Of a stretch of 43,311 nucleotides of DNA, positions 26,646 to 33,330 are shown piece after piece. Origin of the DNA: Candidatus Omnitrophota bacterium (GTDB taxonomy: Bacteria > Omnitrophota > Gorgyraeia > Zapsychrales > JAKLDJ01). The notes under the pieces were generated by a model that ran no database searches, was not told the DNA's origin, and saw nothing but the letters and a program-made list of their open reading frames with translations. Where the stretch lies: the NCBI GenBank assembly GCA_022703585.1, contig JAKLDJ010000001.1, forward strand, positions 504,695-548,005. The letters are read 5' to 3'. Every line of letters starts with the position of its first letter. Within the stretch, counting starts at the first letter, position 1. A program made the translations under genes and the position numbers.

Positions 26646-27221
26646 ATGACAATAGATCAATTAACGAAGGAAAAAATACTGAATGCCGCGGAAAAACGAA
26701 TGGTCAAATTCGGCTACCGCAAGGTAACCATGGACGAGATCGCCCAAGACCTTGTCATGAGCAAGAACACGATTTACAAATATTTTCAAAGCAAGGCCGA
26801 AATTACCGAAAACCTCTTTTTGCGCCTTAAAAAGAAGATCAACGATAATCAAATCCTCATTGAAAAGGCCCACAAAGACCCGCTGGAGATTATCTCGAAG
26901 AACATCTATTTCCTGCAGAAAGAATTAACGCCCTGGTTTGAGCATTTTCTTGGAGATATCAAAGCGGAGTTGCCTACGCTGTGGACGGATTTTGTCAATT
27001 ACCGGGCCGAAAAGATTATGGATCTTAAGACCTTGGTCGAGAAAGGTATTAAGAAGGGGATCTTCAGGAAGGTCAATGCCGCCATTGCGGTAAGGGCCTA
27101 TCTCGGGGCTATCGACAGCATTATCAACCCCGAGGTCTTGGAGCAGGAGAAGGTCTCTTTTCACGAAGCCTTGGAAATTGTTTTAAATCTCTGGTCCGAA
27201 GGGATGCTCGCCAAAAAATAA
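26646..27221 (+). CDS. TetR-family transcriptional regulator
   Basis: This 191-residue repressor has an N-terminal TetR helix-turn-helix (TMDEIAQDLVMSKNTIYKYF, ending with FQSKAEI) and a C-terminal ligand-binding helical domain. ATG 26646 is chosen because AAGGAG lies six bases upstream. The in-frame ATG at 26616 lies inside the operator and lacks a ribosome-binding site. A palindromic operator overlaps its promoter, so it probably represses itself. The next gene, 60 bases downstream in the same direction, is a radical SAM/B12 protein and is the best candidate target. The ligand is unknown. Confidence 0.9.
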   Translation: MTIDQLTKEKILNAAEKRMVKFGYRKVTMDEIAQDLVMSKNTIYKYFQSKAEITENLFLRLKKKINDNQILIEKAHKDPLEIISKNIYFLQKELTPWFEHFLGDIKAELPTLWTDFVNYRAEKIMDLKTLVEKGIKKGIFRKVNAAIAVRAYLGAIDSIINPEVLEQEKVSFHEALEIVLNLWSEGMLAKK

Positions 27222-27281
27222 TCCTTTTCCAAGATTGGTTATTCCCACAACAAATATTTTTTATTATAAAGGAGGTATTGC

Positions 27282-28748
27282 ATGAACGTTTTATTTGTCA
27301 CGCCGCAATTAGGTTCCTGGGCGACACACGGCCATCACGTGGCGCCCAATCAGATGCATGCGCAATGGGCCGCCTATGCGCGGGAAAAAGGGACGATCAC
27401 CCCGCAGGTTTTGGATTGCAAAGTTTCCGGTATTCCGTTTGAATCAATGATCAAAATTGTCAAAGAAAAAAATCCCGAAGTTGTGGTCCTGGGGGATATT
27501 CTACATTCTTACGGCGGGTTCGCGGTTCAGAAATATTTTAACGAGGCCGCGGCCGCGATAAAAGGGTCATTGCCAAAGGTCAAGATTGTGGTCGGGGGCT
27601 TATGGTATTCTGCCCTGGCTACGGAGACCCTGGAGCAAAATCCGGCCATTGATTTTGTGGTGATGGGCGAAGGGGAGCTGACCTTTAACGATCTTATGGA
27701 TGCGCTGAATAAAGGCAAGACCGACTTTGAAAATATTCCCGGTGTGGCTTCAAGGAAAAACGGCAAGATCGTTTGGGGGTCGGTCCGGGAGCTTGCCGGG
27801 AATTTGGATATCCTGCCGCTTCCGGCTTATGATTTGTTCCCGATGGAAAAGTATGTCGGTCATACTTATTGGAAACCGTTCGCGGAAATTGTTACCTCGC
27901 GAGGGTGCACGCACGGATGTACTTTTTGTTATGAATGGAGCGAGCATGATCCCCGAGGGATAAAGAATTTCACCCGCTGGCGGGCCAAATCTGCTAAACG
28001 CGTGGTGGATGAAGTCGAAATTCTGGAAAAGAAATATGGCACGAAAGTGATCGTTATCCAGGAGGATAATTTTAACTTAAACGGCAAGCGGGTGCGGGAA
28101 TTCTGCGAAGAAAAGTTAAAACGCGGCCTAAAAATGAAATGGGTGAGCTTAGGCTGTGCCAGTGACTGGGTGCGCCTGGAGAAAGATATCCCCTTAATGA
28201 AAGAGGCGGGAATGTTTATGGCCGTTTTCGGTATTGAGGTAGCCAGTGATGATGAGCTGCGCAAGTTGGACAAGGGTATTAACGTCGATCAAATATACAA
28301 GACCATCGAAATCCTGCGCAGTAACGATATCGCCATTGTGGGCGATATCATGATTGGCTTTGATTACGATACGGAAAAGATTATCAAGGAACGGTTTGAG
28401 TTTGCGGAAAAGGTTGACCCCGACGTCATGTGGGTGGGGTACTTAACGCCGCCGCCGGGCTCTCCGATTTGGAAAGATGTCGTGGCTCGCGGCTGGGTGG
28501 ATCCCAAAAAAATCGATATCCTCAAATGGGATTTTCTCCATCCGGTCGTTCCCACCGAGCATTTGTCAATCGAGGATTTGGGGCGTCTGGGCGCTTGGGG
28601 GATGAGGGAATTTTATTCCGCGCCCGGGCGTATCCAGAGAATCCTGGAAAGTAATTTTGACGAACTGGCAAAGTTGTGTTTTAAGGATGTCATGGCCGGT
28701 GTCGGAAAATGGGAGGCGGGGGCGGTTAAGGGAGAGAAACACATTTAA
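27282..28748 (+). CDS. B12-binding-type radical SAM protein
   Basis: This 488-residue protein has an N-terminal cobalamin-binding-like Rossmann region (about 1-140). It is followed by a radical SAM core with the cluster motif CTHGCTFC (Cys209, Cys213, Cys216) and a C-terminal extension with a Pro-rich turn (YLTPPPGSP). The layout is that of the class-B/BchE-like group, which performs methylations or cyclisations on lipids, tetrapyrroles and other substrates; the particular reaction is not deducible. AAAGGAGG precedes the ATG. It follows a TetR regulator and ends with a palindromic terminator, so TetR gene and radical SAM gene form a two-gene unit. Confidence 0.85.
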   Translation: MNVLFVTPQLGSWATHGHHVAPNQMHAQWAAYAREKGTITPQVLDCKVSGIPFESMIKIVKEKNPEVVVLGDILHSYGGFAVQKYFNEAAAAIKGSLPKVKIVVGGLWYSALATETLEQNPAIDFVVMGEGELTFNDLMDALNKGKTDFENIPGVASRKNGKIVWGSVRELAGNLDILPLPAYDLFPMEKYVGHTYWKPFAEIVTSRGCTHGCTFCYEWSEHDPRGIKNFTRWRAKSAKRVVDEVEILEKKYGTKVIVIQEDNFNLNGKRVREFCEEKLKRGLKMKWVSLGCASDWVRLEKDIPLMKEAGMFMAVFGIEVASDDELRKLDKGINVDQIYKTIEILRSNDIAIVGDIMIGFDYDTEKIIKERFEFAEKVDPDVMWVGYLTPPPGSPIWKDVVARGWVDPKKIDILKWDFLHPVVPTEHLSIEDLGRLGAWGMREFYSAPGRIQRILESNFDELAKLCFKDVMAGVGKWEAGAVKGEKHI

Positions 28749-28768
28749 TCTTTGATAAAATCGAATGG

Positions 28769-28805
28769 GGGGCAGCCTGCTTTAAAGCAGGCTGCCCCTT
28801 ATTTC
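28769..28805 (+). terminator. Palindromic terminator after the radical SAM gene
   Basis: GGGGCAGCCTGCTTT followed directly by its perfect complement (28769-28798) and then TTATTTCTT. The outer arms GGGGCAGCC/GGCTGCCCC match those of the terminator at 22670. Confidence 0.8.
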
Positions 28806-28828
28806 TTAAATGCCCGCTAAAATCTTTC

Positions 28829-28873
28829 TTGACTTCAAAGTAACAGGTGTTACTATAATAAAAATCGTAACAC
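28829..28873 (+). promoter_or_regulatory. nikR promoter with NikR operator GTGTTAC-N13-GTAACAC
   Basis: TTGACT (28829-28834) and TATAAT (28854-28859) form the promoter with a long 19 bp spacer. GTGTTAC (28847-28853) and GTAACAC (28867-28873) are perfect inverted half-sites 13 bp apart. That matches the NikR operator type described for non-enterobacterial NikR proteins. The operator straddles the -10 box, so nickel-loaded NikR should repress. Confidence 0.85.
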
Positions 28874-28882
28874 GAGGAATTT

Positions 28883-29299
28883 ATGGCCAAGCTTATCAGG
28901 TTCGGAGTTTCATTCGAAAAAGAATTGTTCACTCACTTCGACCGGCGGATAAAAGAAAAAGGCTACACCAACCGCTCCGAGGCTATCCGCGACCTTATCA
29001 GGAATGACCTGGTCGATGCAGAGTGGCAGAGCGGAAAAGAAGTCGCGGGTGCGATAACGCTTGTCTACGATCATCATCACCGGGACCTTCTCAATCGGCT
29101 TATGGACATTCAGCACGATTATCACGCCAACATTCTTTCTACCCAACACGTTCATCTCGATCATCATAATTGTCTTGAGGTTGTTGTCGCCAAGGGAGAC
29201 CCTCAGGGTGTGCAGGATCTTTACGGCAAGCTCAAATCTCTCAAAGGCGTCAAACACGCCAGCATTGCCATGTCAACGATGGGAAAAACGGTAGCTTAG
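28883..29299 (+). CDS. nikR: Nickel-responsive regulator NikR
   Basis: This 138-residue protein has an N-terminal ribbon-helix-helix DNA-binding part (LIRFGVSFEKELFTHFDRR) and a C-terminal ACT-like metal-binding part. The square-planar nickel ligands of NikR are all present: His78 (DIQHDYH), His89 and His91 (QHVHLD) and Cys97 (HHNCLE), each offset by two from E. coli His76/87/89/Cys95. A matching operator covers its promoter. It is the first gene of an apparent four-gene operon with an outer-membrane protein and two small membrane proteins, which it presumably represses when nickel is sufficient. ACGAGGAA precedes the ATG. Confidence 0.95.
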   Translation: MAKLIRFGVSFEKELFTHFDRRIKEKGYTNRSEAIRDLIRNDLVDAEWQSGKEVAGAITLVYDHHHRDLLNRLMDIQHDYHANILSTQHVHLDHHNCLEVVVAKGDPQGVQDLYGKLKSLKGVKHASIAMSTMGKTVA

Positions 29300-29320
29300 A
29301 ATATAAGGAAGGGAGGCCGT

Positions 29321-30235
29321 ATGTTTCGTAAAATTTTAGGTTGTTTGCTCGGCGTCTGTCTTTTGGGGTTTGGTGTTACTGCGTGTGCCCAAGAACAGGC
29401 GGATACGGAAGAATGGTATCCCCCTTCCGCCGGGCCCGTAACAACGTGGACATCTCCTGTTTGCGGCAAAGGCGAACTGTATGTTCAGCCGTTTTTCTTT
29501 TATAACAATACGCGAGGGACTTTTGACGATGACGGGCATTCTGATTCCTTGCCGGAAGGGGATAGGCAAAATCAATTTCAGGAACAATTTTTCTTTCAAT
29601 ACGGCTTAACCAACCGTCTTGAAGTTGCCGGGCAGATGGTCTATCAACAGAATTATCTTCGTCAAGACAATGAGAGTGCCCATGCCAAAGGGTTGGGTGA
29701 CACCTATGCCTATTTACGGTATTGCCTGCTCGAAGAGAAAAAGGCCTTGCCGCATATAACCGGAATTTTCCAGCTAAAAATTCCTACAGCAAAATTCCAG
29801 AAGGCGGGCGAGGATAAATTGGGCATCGATATCATGGGCGATGGTTCGTATGACCCGGGTTACGGGGTTATTTTAACAAAACGGATAAAACCTTTTATCC
29901 TTCATGCGGATGCCATTTACAGTATCCCCACCACGAGGAAAGTCGACGGAGTAAAAACACTCAACGGGAAATACGTCACCGCAGATGTAGGAGTAGAATA
30001 TTTCTTCTTTAAGAATTTTAATTTAATGCTGGAAGGCAATTTCTTCTCACAGGGCGACATAAGGGCGGACGGGGAGCTTACCCCTGCTTCGGATAGTGCG
30101 TCGGTGGTTATTTCCCCCGGTATCGGCTGGTCGAATGAAAAGATTCAATGTCTTCTGGCCTATCAGAGAGTTGTCCTTGGCACTAACACGAATGCCAATG
30201 ATTCGGTCCTGGCGACCTTTGTTTATGGGTTTTAA
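29321..30235 (+). CDS. Outer-membrane beta-barrel protein in the NikR operon
   Basis: This 304-residue exported protein has a signal sequence (MFRKILGCLLGVCLLGFGVTAC) that ends in either a lipobox-like VTAC or a signal-peptidase site just after it. The rest is rich in alternating strands, for example ELYVQPFFFYNN, YGLTNRLEVAGQM and YVTADVGVEYFFFKNFNLMLEG. It ends in the aromatic FVYGF, typical of a beta-barrel. It resembles the Phenol_MetA_deg/transporter barrel group in length and strand pattern. Its place 22 bases after nikR suggests an outer-membrane pore for nickel or a nickel chelate; this is inferred from context. Confidence 0.75.
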   Translation: MFRKILGCLLGVCLLGFGVTACAQEQADTEEWYPPSAGPVTTWTSPVCGKGELYVQPFFFYNNTRGTFDDDGHSDSLPEGDRQNQFQEQFFFQYGLTNRLEVAGQMVYQQNYLRQDNESAHAKGLGDTYAYLRYCLLEEKKALPHITGIFQLKIPTAKFQKAGEDKLGIDIMGDGSYDPGYGVILTKRIKPFILHADAIYSIPTTRKVDGVKTLNGKYVTADVGVEYFFFKNFNLMLEGNFFSQGDIRADGELTPASDSASVVISPGIGWSNEKIQCLLAYQRVVLGTNTNANDSVLATFVYGF

Positions 30236-30258
30236 TAAAATTTTAAAAAGGAGTAAAA

Positions 30259-30537
30259 ATGTGGTTAGTAACGACTTCTATTGCGGCAACGGGCGCAACT
30301 TTAGGTAAGTTTGTTTTACCCAAGGACTACAAGTTAGGTTTTTTGGCGTTAATGCTCTGGGGCGCGGCGGCGATGATCCTTGTCGACCATCTATTGGGAT
30401 ATGAGGGAGGGGCATTCCTGGAAAAGACGACTGATGGGATGATTGCCAATAGCATAGTGCTAGGAATCGTCATGTTGGTGCCTGTATTTGCGATCTGGGG
30501 AATTTCATTATTAATCTCGAATTTAAAAAGGAGGTAA
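30259..30537 (+). CDS. Small membrane protein A of the NikR operon (unknown family)
   Basis: This 92-residue protein has two strong and one weaker hydrophobic segment. A conserved-looking central motif MLWGAAAMILVDHLLGYEGG puts Asp-His at the end of the second helix. The C-terminus is basic. AAAAGGAGTAAAA precedes the ATG. The next gene encodes a protein with the same order of features (LPxx..LWG..M..V(D/E)H..G), so the two appear to be paralogues and may form a hetero-oligomer. Given the NikR operator upstream, nickel transport is the best guess. I cannot match it to a named family. Confidence 0.7.
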   Translation: MWLVTTSIAATGATLGKFVLPKDYKLGFLALMLWGAAAMILVDHLLGYEGGAFLEKTTDGMIANSIVLGIVMLVPVFAIWGISLLISNLKRR

Positions 30538-30540
30538 AAA

Positions 30541-30852
30541 ATGGCTTGTTTTCTTGTCCCAACAGCTGCGGCCATAGTAACGACCGCTGTCAGTAAGAAG
30601 CTCCCCGAAGAATGTCACGCGAATTGGTTAAATTCGATGCTATGGGGCGGTGTGGTTATGTTAGCCGTTGAGCATGTTGCTCACGGCGAAGTCATTCCTT
30701 ATCCGCCTTTCTTAACAGCCAGCCTGCGAGAAGTTTTCCCGGAGATGATGAGGGTGGGTGCTCCGATGACGCTTGTTATTTTTTTGGCATGGATGATCAT
30801 GATAACAGTAGCTGCCGTGATGAGTAAAAAAGAAAGGTGCGCTGTAACCTAG
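30541..30852 (+). CDS. Small membrane protein B of the NikR operon (paralogue of A)
   Basis: This 103-residue protein starts three bases after the stop of protein A, with AAAAAGGAGG just upstream inside that gene's end. The motif MLWGGVVMLAVEHVAHGE aligns with the central motif of protein A and adds a second histidine. A second hydrophobic helix (APMTLVIFLAWMIMITVAAV) follows, then a basic tail. An early CxxxxxT and a KKLPEECH segment add potential metal ligands. A hetero-oligomeric metal channel or a permease accessory is plausible but unproved. Confidence 0.7.
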   Translation: MACFLVPTAAAIVTTAVSKKLPEECHANWLNSMLWGGVVMLAVEHVAHGEVIPYPPFLTASLREVFPEMMRVGAPMTLVIFLAWMIMITVAAVMSKKERCAVT

Positions 30853-30986
30853 TAAGGAATTACTTTCGTAGAGATGCGAAGGAAATTTAGGGTGGCCCTT
30901 GACTTTCTTTAAGCCCAAAAGGCTTATGTTTAGAAAAGCCAAGGGCTGTACCTGCTTCTTCTGAATGCAGGCTGTTTGTTTTAAGG
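30853..30986. other. Structured intergenic stretch after the NikR operon
   Basis: No gene is seen. Three hairpins can form: CTTTCGT/GCGAAGG around AGAGAT (30863-30882), GCCCTTG/CAAGGGC (about 30894-30948) and CCTGC..GCAGG (about 30952-30972). The first has a hexaloop with A1 and G4, but its stem needs wobble pairs and no terminator overlaps it. Confidence 0.4.
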
Positions 30987-31032
30987 AAAGCAGGGCGGGA
31001 TTGGCTTTAAGCCAATCGCCGCCCTGCTTTTT
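30987..31032 (+). terminator. Strong intrinsic terminator after the NikR operon
   Basis: AAAGCAGGGCGG-GATTGGCTT pairs with AAGCCAATC-CCGCCCTGCTTT with a single bulged G, followed by TTTTT. It ends the nikR transcript. Confidence 0.9.
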
Positions 31033-31079
31033 AAAAAAATTATATAGTTTCGCCTTTTGGGCAAAACCTTCCTGGTCTC

Positions 31080-31107
31080 TTGCTATTTATCCTCGCCGTT
31101 GTATAAT
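31080..31107 (+). promoter_or_regulatory. Promoter of fixCX
   Basis: TTGCTA (31080-31085), a 16 bp spacer and a perfect TATAAT (31102-31107) lie 40 bp before the fixC ATG. Confidence 0.6.
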
Positions 31108-31147
31108 AATTTTGTTGTATTTCTTTTAGTGTCTGAAAGGTAAATCA

Positions 31148-32461
31148 ATGAGCTCGGATAATAAAGTAGACGTCATTGTTGTCGGCGCGGGGCCGTCGGG
31201 GTTATCCTGCGCGTATACCTTGGCTAAAAAAGGGGTAGAAGTCCTTGTCATCGAGCGCGGAAGTTACCCCGGCGCTAAAAATATGTTCGGCGGCATTTTT
31301 TTCTCACCCTGGATCGAGAAACTTTTCCCCGAATTTGTCAATGAGGCCCCCTGGCAGAGATTTGTAGCCAAAAGACGCATCTCTTTGCTGGCAAAAGAAA
31401 ATGATGTTTCTTTAGAATTTAAACCCAATGCCTTTAACACCCCGCCCTACAATCATTCCTTTATCGTCAAGCGCTCAGAAGTTGACCAGTGGTTTGCAAA
31501 GAAAGTTGAAGCTGCGGGTGCGAATATCGTCTGCGAATATAACGTCAAAGATTTTCTTTATGAAAATGACAGAGTTATCGGCATTACCAGCGGCGGGGAT
31601 GAGGATAGTTTGCTTGCGAATGTCGTGGTGTGTGCGGAAGGGGCGAATACTTTGCTTTCGGAAAAAAGCGGCCTGCGTTCAAAAATTACCCCCAACCGGC
31701 GCTCGGTTGCGGTTAAAGAAAATATCCGCCTGCCGCGAAATATCATTGAAGATCGCTTCGGGCTTGAGGGCAAGCAAGGCGCGGCGTATGAATTTTTCGG
31801 ATCCTCGGTTGAGGGATTACTTGGTAACGGTTTTATCTACACCAACGTTGACAGCCTCTCGGTAGGGGTTGGGTTCTCAATCGACGATCATATTCAAAAG
31901 ATGGAAGGCAAAAATCCCAACGATATCCTCGAGCAATTTAAGAATCATCCTTCTGTTGCCCCGCTTTTAAAAGGCGGTGAAACGGCCGAATATATGTCGC
32001 ATATGATCCCTTGCGATAATTTTGACCGACTGCCCACGTTATATAAAGGAGGCCTTTTGCTGGTCGGTGATGCGGCAGGGTTGGTCAACGCCTCATTTTT
32101 CCACGAGGGGGTCAACCTAGCCATGGCATCGGGTGTTTTTGCCGCGGAGACGATCATTGAGGCGCTGGCAAAAAAGGATTTTTCCGCCCAGACGCTATCA
32201 CAATACAAACAAAGGCTGGATAAGAGTTTTGTTATGCAGGATTTAAAGCAGTATCGGAATTTTATTTCGTTTCTTCATTCCCATAAACAGTTTTTAAATG
32301 AATATCCGGCGCTTTTAAGCGATATCCTGTCGGATTATTTTACGGTATCGGATAAGCCCAAAGGCACTATTAAAAAAGAGATCTTAGGCAAGATTCAAAA
32401 GAAGGTCGGTTTCGGGCGATTGAGCCGAGACCTCTTAGGAGCCTTGCGCAATTTAGTTTAA
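31148..32461 (+). CDS. fixC: FixC-family electron-transfer flavoprotein:quinone oxidoreductase
   Basis: This is a 437-residue FAD-dependent oxidoreductase of the FixC/ETF-QO family. The FAD-binding motif GAGPSGLSCAYTLAKKG is at about residues 12-28 and an ERGSYPGAKN segment follows. LLLVGDAAGLVNASFFHEGVNLAM forms the second FAD contact in the C-terminal half. In FixABCX complexes FixC passes electrons from the FixAB flavoprotein to quinone, with FixX as ferredoxin partner. Here it is followed directly by fixX, but no fixA or fixB is in the window. GGTAA precedes the ATG weakly. Confidence 0.85.
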   Translation: MSSDNKVDVIVVGAGPSGLSCAYTLAKKGVEVLVIERGSYPGAKNMFGGIFFSPWIEKLFPEFVNEAPWQRFVAKRRISLLAKENDVSLEFKPNAFNTPPYNHSFIVKRSEVDQWFAKKVEAAGANIVCEYNVKDFLYENDRVIGITSGGDEDSLLANVVVCAEGANTLLSEKSGLRSKITPNRRSVAVKENIRLPRNIIEDRFGLEGKQGAAYEFFGSSVEGLLGNGFIYTNVDSLSVGVGFSIDDHIQKMEGKNPNDILEQFKNHPSVAPLLKGGETAEYMSHMIPCDNFDRLPTLYKGGLLLVGDAAGLVNASFFHEGVNLAMASGVFAAETIIEALAKKDFSAQTLSQYKQRLDKSFVMQDLKQYRNFISFLHSHKQFLNEYPALLSDILSDYFTVSDKPKGTIKKEILGKIQKKVGFGRLSRDLLGALRNLV

Positions 32462-32475
32462 AAAGGAAAATGAAT

Positions 32476-32775
32476 ATGGAAACGACTCCCGCGGGTAATA
32501 AGAAATTGACATTGGAAGACAAGCTCGCCCTCGTTAAGACCAAAAAAGATTCTATCAGTCACATCACCGTGGATGAAACTAAATGTTTGAAGTGCCAAAA
32601 CAAGCCCTGCCTGACTATTTGTCCCTCAAAAACTTACGAAGAGATCAACGGCAAAATCGTGGTTAATTACGAAAACTGTCTGGAATGCGGCACCTGCCGG
32701 GTGGCCTGTACCGACGGCGCCATCGACTGGCAAAACCCCCGGGGAAAATTCGGGGTGGCGTTTATTAACGGATAA
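32476..32775 (+). CDS. fixX: FixX-like ferredoxin
   Basis: This is a ferredoxin-like protein of about 99 residues. Two cysteine sets are visible: CLKCQNKPCLTIC and CLECGTCRVAC, the latter a standard 4Fe-4S motif. The C-terminal DWQNPRGKFGVAF is typical of FixX. The ATG at 32476 is preferred over 32470 because AAAAGGA ends at 32467, which puts the later ATG at a normal distance. It lies 14 bases after fixC, and the pair should transfer electrons to or from a quinone or a flavoprotein encoded elsewhere. Confidence 0.85.
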   Translation: METTPAGNKKLTLEDKLALVKTKKDSISHITVDETKCLKCQNKPCLTICPSKTYEEINGKIVVNYENCLECGTCRVACTDGAIDWQNPRGKFGVAFING

Positions 32776-32810
32776 AACCGAAAAAAGAACGGCTCTTTTT
32801 AAAAAAACTC

Positions 32811-32838
32811 TTGACAAGAAAGAGAACCGTGATATAGT
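32811..32838 (+). promoter_or_regulatory. Promoter of the porin-amt-glnK leader
   Basis: TTGACA (32811-32816), a 16 bp spacer and TATAGT (32833-32838). The start would be near 32845, directly before the first hexaloop hairpin. The gltB promoter in this window also has TATAGT. Confidence 0.75.
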
Positions 32839-32849
32839 TAAAACGTAGT

Positions 32850-32901
32850 GAAGGCAGTGAAGCCCTCTTCGAATCGTTGGTGATGTGAAGAGGGCTTTTT
32901 T
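32850..32901 (+). promoter_or_regulatory. Attenuator 1: hexaloop hairpin overlapping an intrinsic terminator
   Basis: GGC-AGTGAA-GCC (32853-32864) is a small hairpin whose hexaloop has A1 and G4. Its 3' arm lies inside AAGCCCTCTTC (32860-32870), the 5' arm of a perfect 11-bp terminator stem closed by GAAGAGGGCTT (32887-32897) and a T-run to 32901. The two structures exclude each other, as in ANTAR-controlled leaders. The terminator loop contains a further small hexaloop, ATC-GTTGGT-GAT. Confidence 0.7.
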
Positions 32902-33000
32902 AATGAGTGTTTAAGTTACGCGACCGACAGGGAACGTAACTTAGAAGCGCGAATAACCCCGCCGCTGAGATTTGTGAAGCAAATCTGGCGGGGTAATGTA
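32902..33000. other. Structured leader between attenuators 1 and 2
   Basis: There is no gene. Two hairpins are visible: AAGTTACG/CGTAACTT (32913-32920 with 32935-32942) around CGACCGACAGGGAA, and CCCCGCC/GGCGGGG (32957-32963 with 32987-32993), which encloses AGATTTG/CAAATCT. Their role is unknown. Confidence 0.5.
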
Positions 33001-33051
33001 CGGACAATGAAGTCCGGCAAGCTCCTTTGAGGGGGCGGGTCGGGCTTTTTT
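33001..33051 (+). promoter_or_regulatory. Attenuator 2: hexaloop hairpin overlapping an intrinsic terminator
   Basis: CGGAC-AATGAA-GTCCG (33001-33016) is a perfect 5-bp hairpin with an A1/G4 hexaloop. Its 3' side AAGTCCG (33010-33016) also pairs with CGGGCTT (33041-33047) to close a longer stem with inner GCTCC/GGGGC pairs, followed by TTTTTT. Hairpin and terminator therefore compete. Confidence 0.7.
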
Positions 33052-33178
33052 ATTGAGCCCAAAATTTACGGAACGATAGCGACGTAAATTTGTTGGGCGA
33101 AATAATCCTGCGTAGCTAAACGCCGACCGAAGGTCGAGCAATTTAGCGGAGCAGGATAAGATTCAAACGAATACAGGT
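33052..33178. other. Structured leader between attenuators 2 and 3
   Basis: There is no gene. GCCCAA..ATTTACG pairs with CGTAAAT..TTGGGC (33057-33098). ATCCTGC pairs with GCAGGAT (33105-33157) around a nested CTAAA/TTTAG and CGACC/GGTCG. The loops share CGACCGA-like text with the hairpin at 32921, so they may be a dispersed palindromic repeat. Confidence 0.5.
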
Positions 33179-33234
33179 AGGGCGATGGGGCCCTCTTTTA
33201 AAGCCGGTGAAGGCTTTAAAAGAGGGCCCTTTTT
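33179..33234 (+). promoter_or_regulatory. Attenuator 3: hexaloop hairpin overlapping a perfect 18-bp terminator
   Basis: AGGGC-GATGGG-GCCCT (33179-33194) has a hexaloop with G4 but G instead of A at position 1. Its 3' arm lies within the 5' arm (33188-33205) of a perfect 18-bp terminator stem (3' arm 33212-33229, loop GGTGAA), followed by TTTTT. It repeats the arrangement of attenuators 1 and 2. Confidence 0.65.
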
Positions 33235-33261
33235 AGTGACAACCAGCGGCCCATGGGCCGC

Positions 33262-33295
33262 GGACAATGAGGTCCACCGGAAACCATAGAAGGTT
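33262..33295 (+). promoter_or_regulatory. Dual hexaloop hairpin pair (ANTAR-like target) before the porin gene
   Basis: GGAC-AATGAG-GTCC (33262-33275) and AACC-ATAGAA-GGTT (33282-33295) are adjacent 4-bp hairpins separated by six bases. Both hexaloops have A1 and G4, which is the published ANTAR recognition pattern. No terminator follows before the ATG at 33331. A GCGGCC/GGCCGC palindrome (33246-33261) precedes the pair. Confidence 0.6.
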
Positions 33296-33330
33296 AGCGA
33301 GATCAATCGAAGCAAAAAAGGAAGATTAAA

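Noticed and set aside
30863-30882. Hexaloop hairpin AGAGAT as a further ANTAR site
   Set aside because: The stem needs two G-U pairs, no partner hairpin is adjacent and it does not overlap a terminator.
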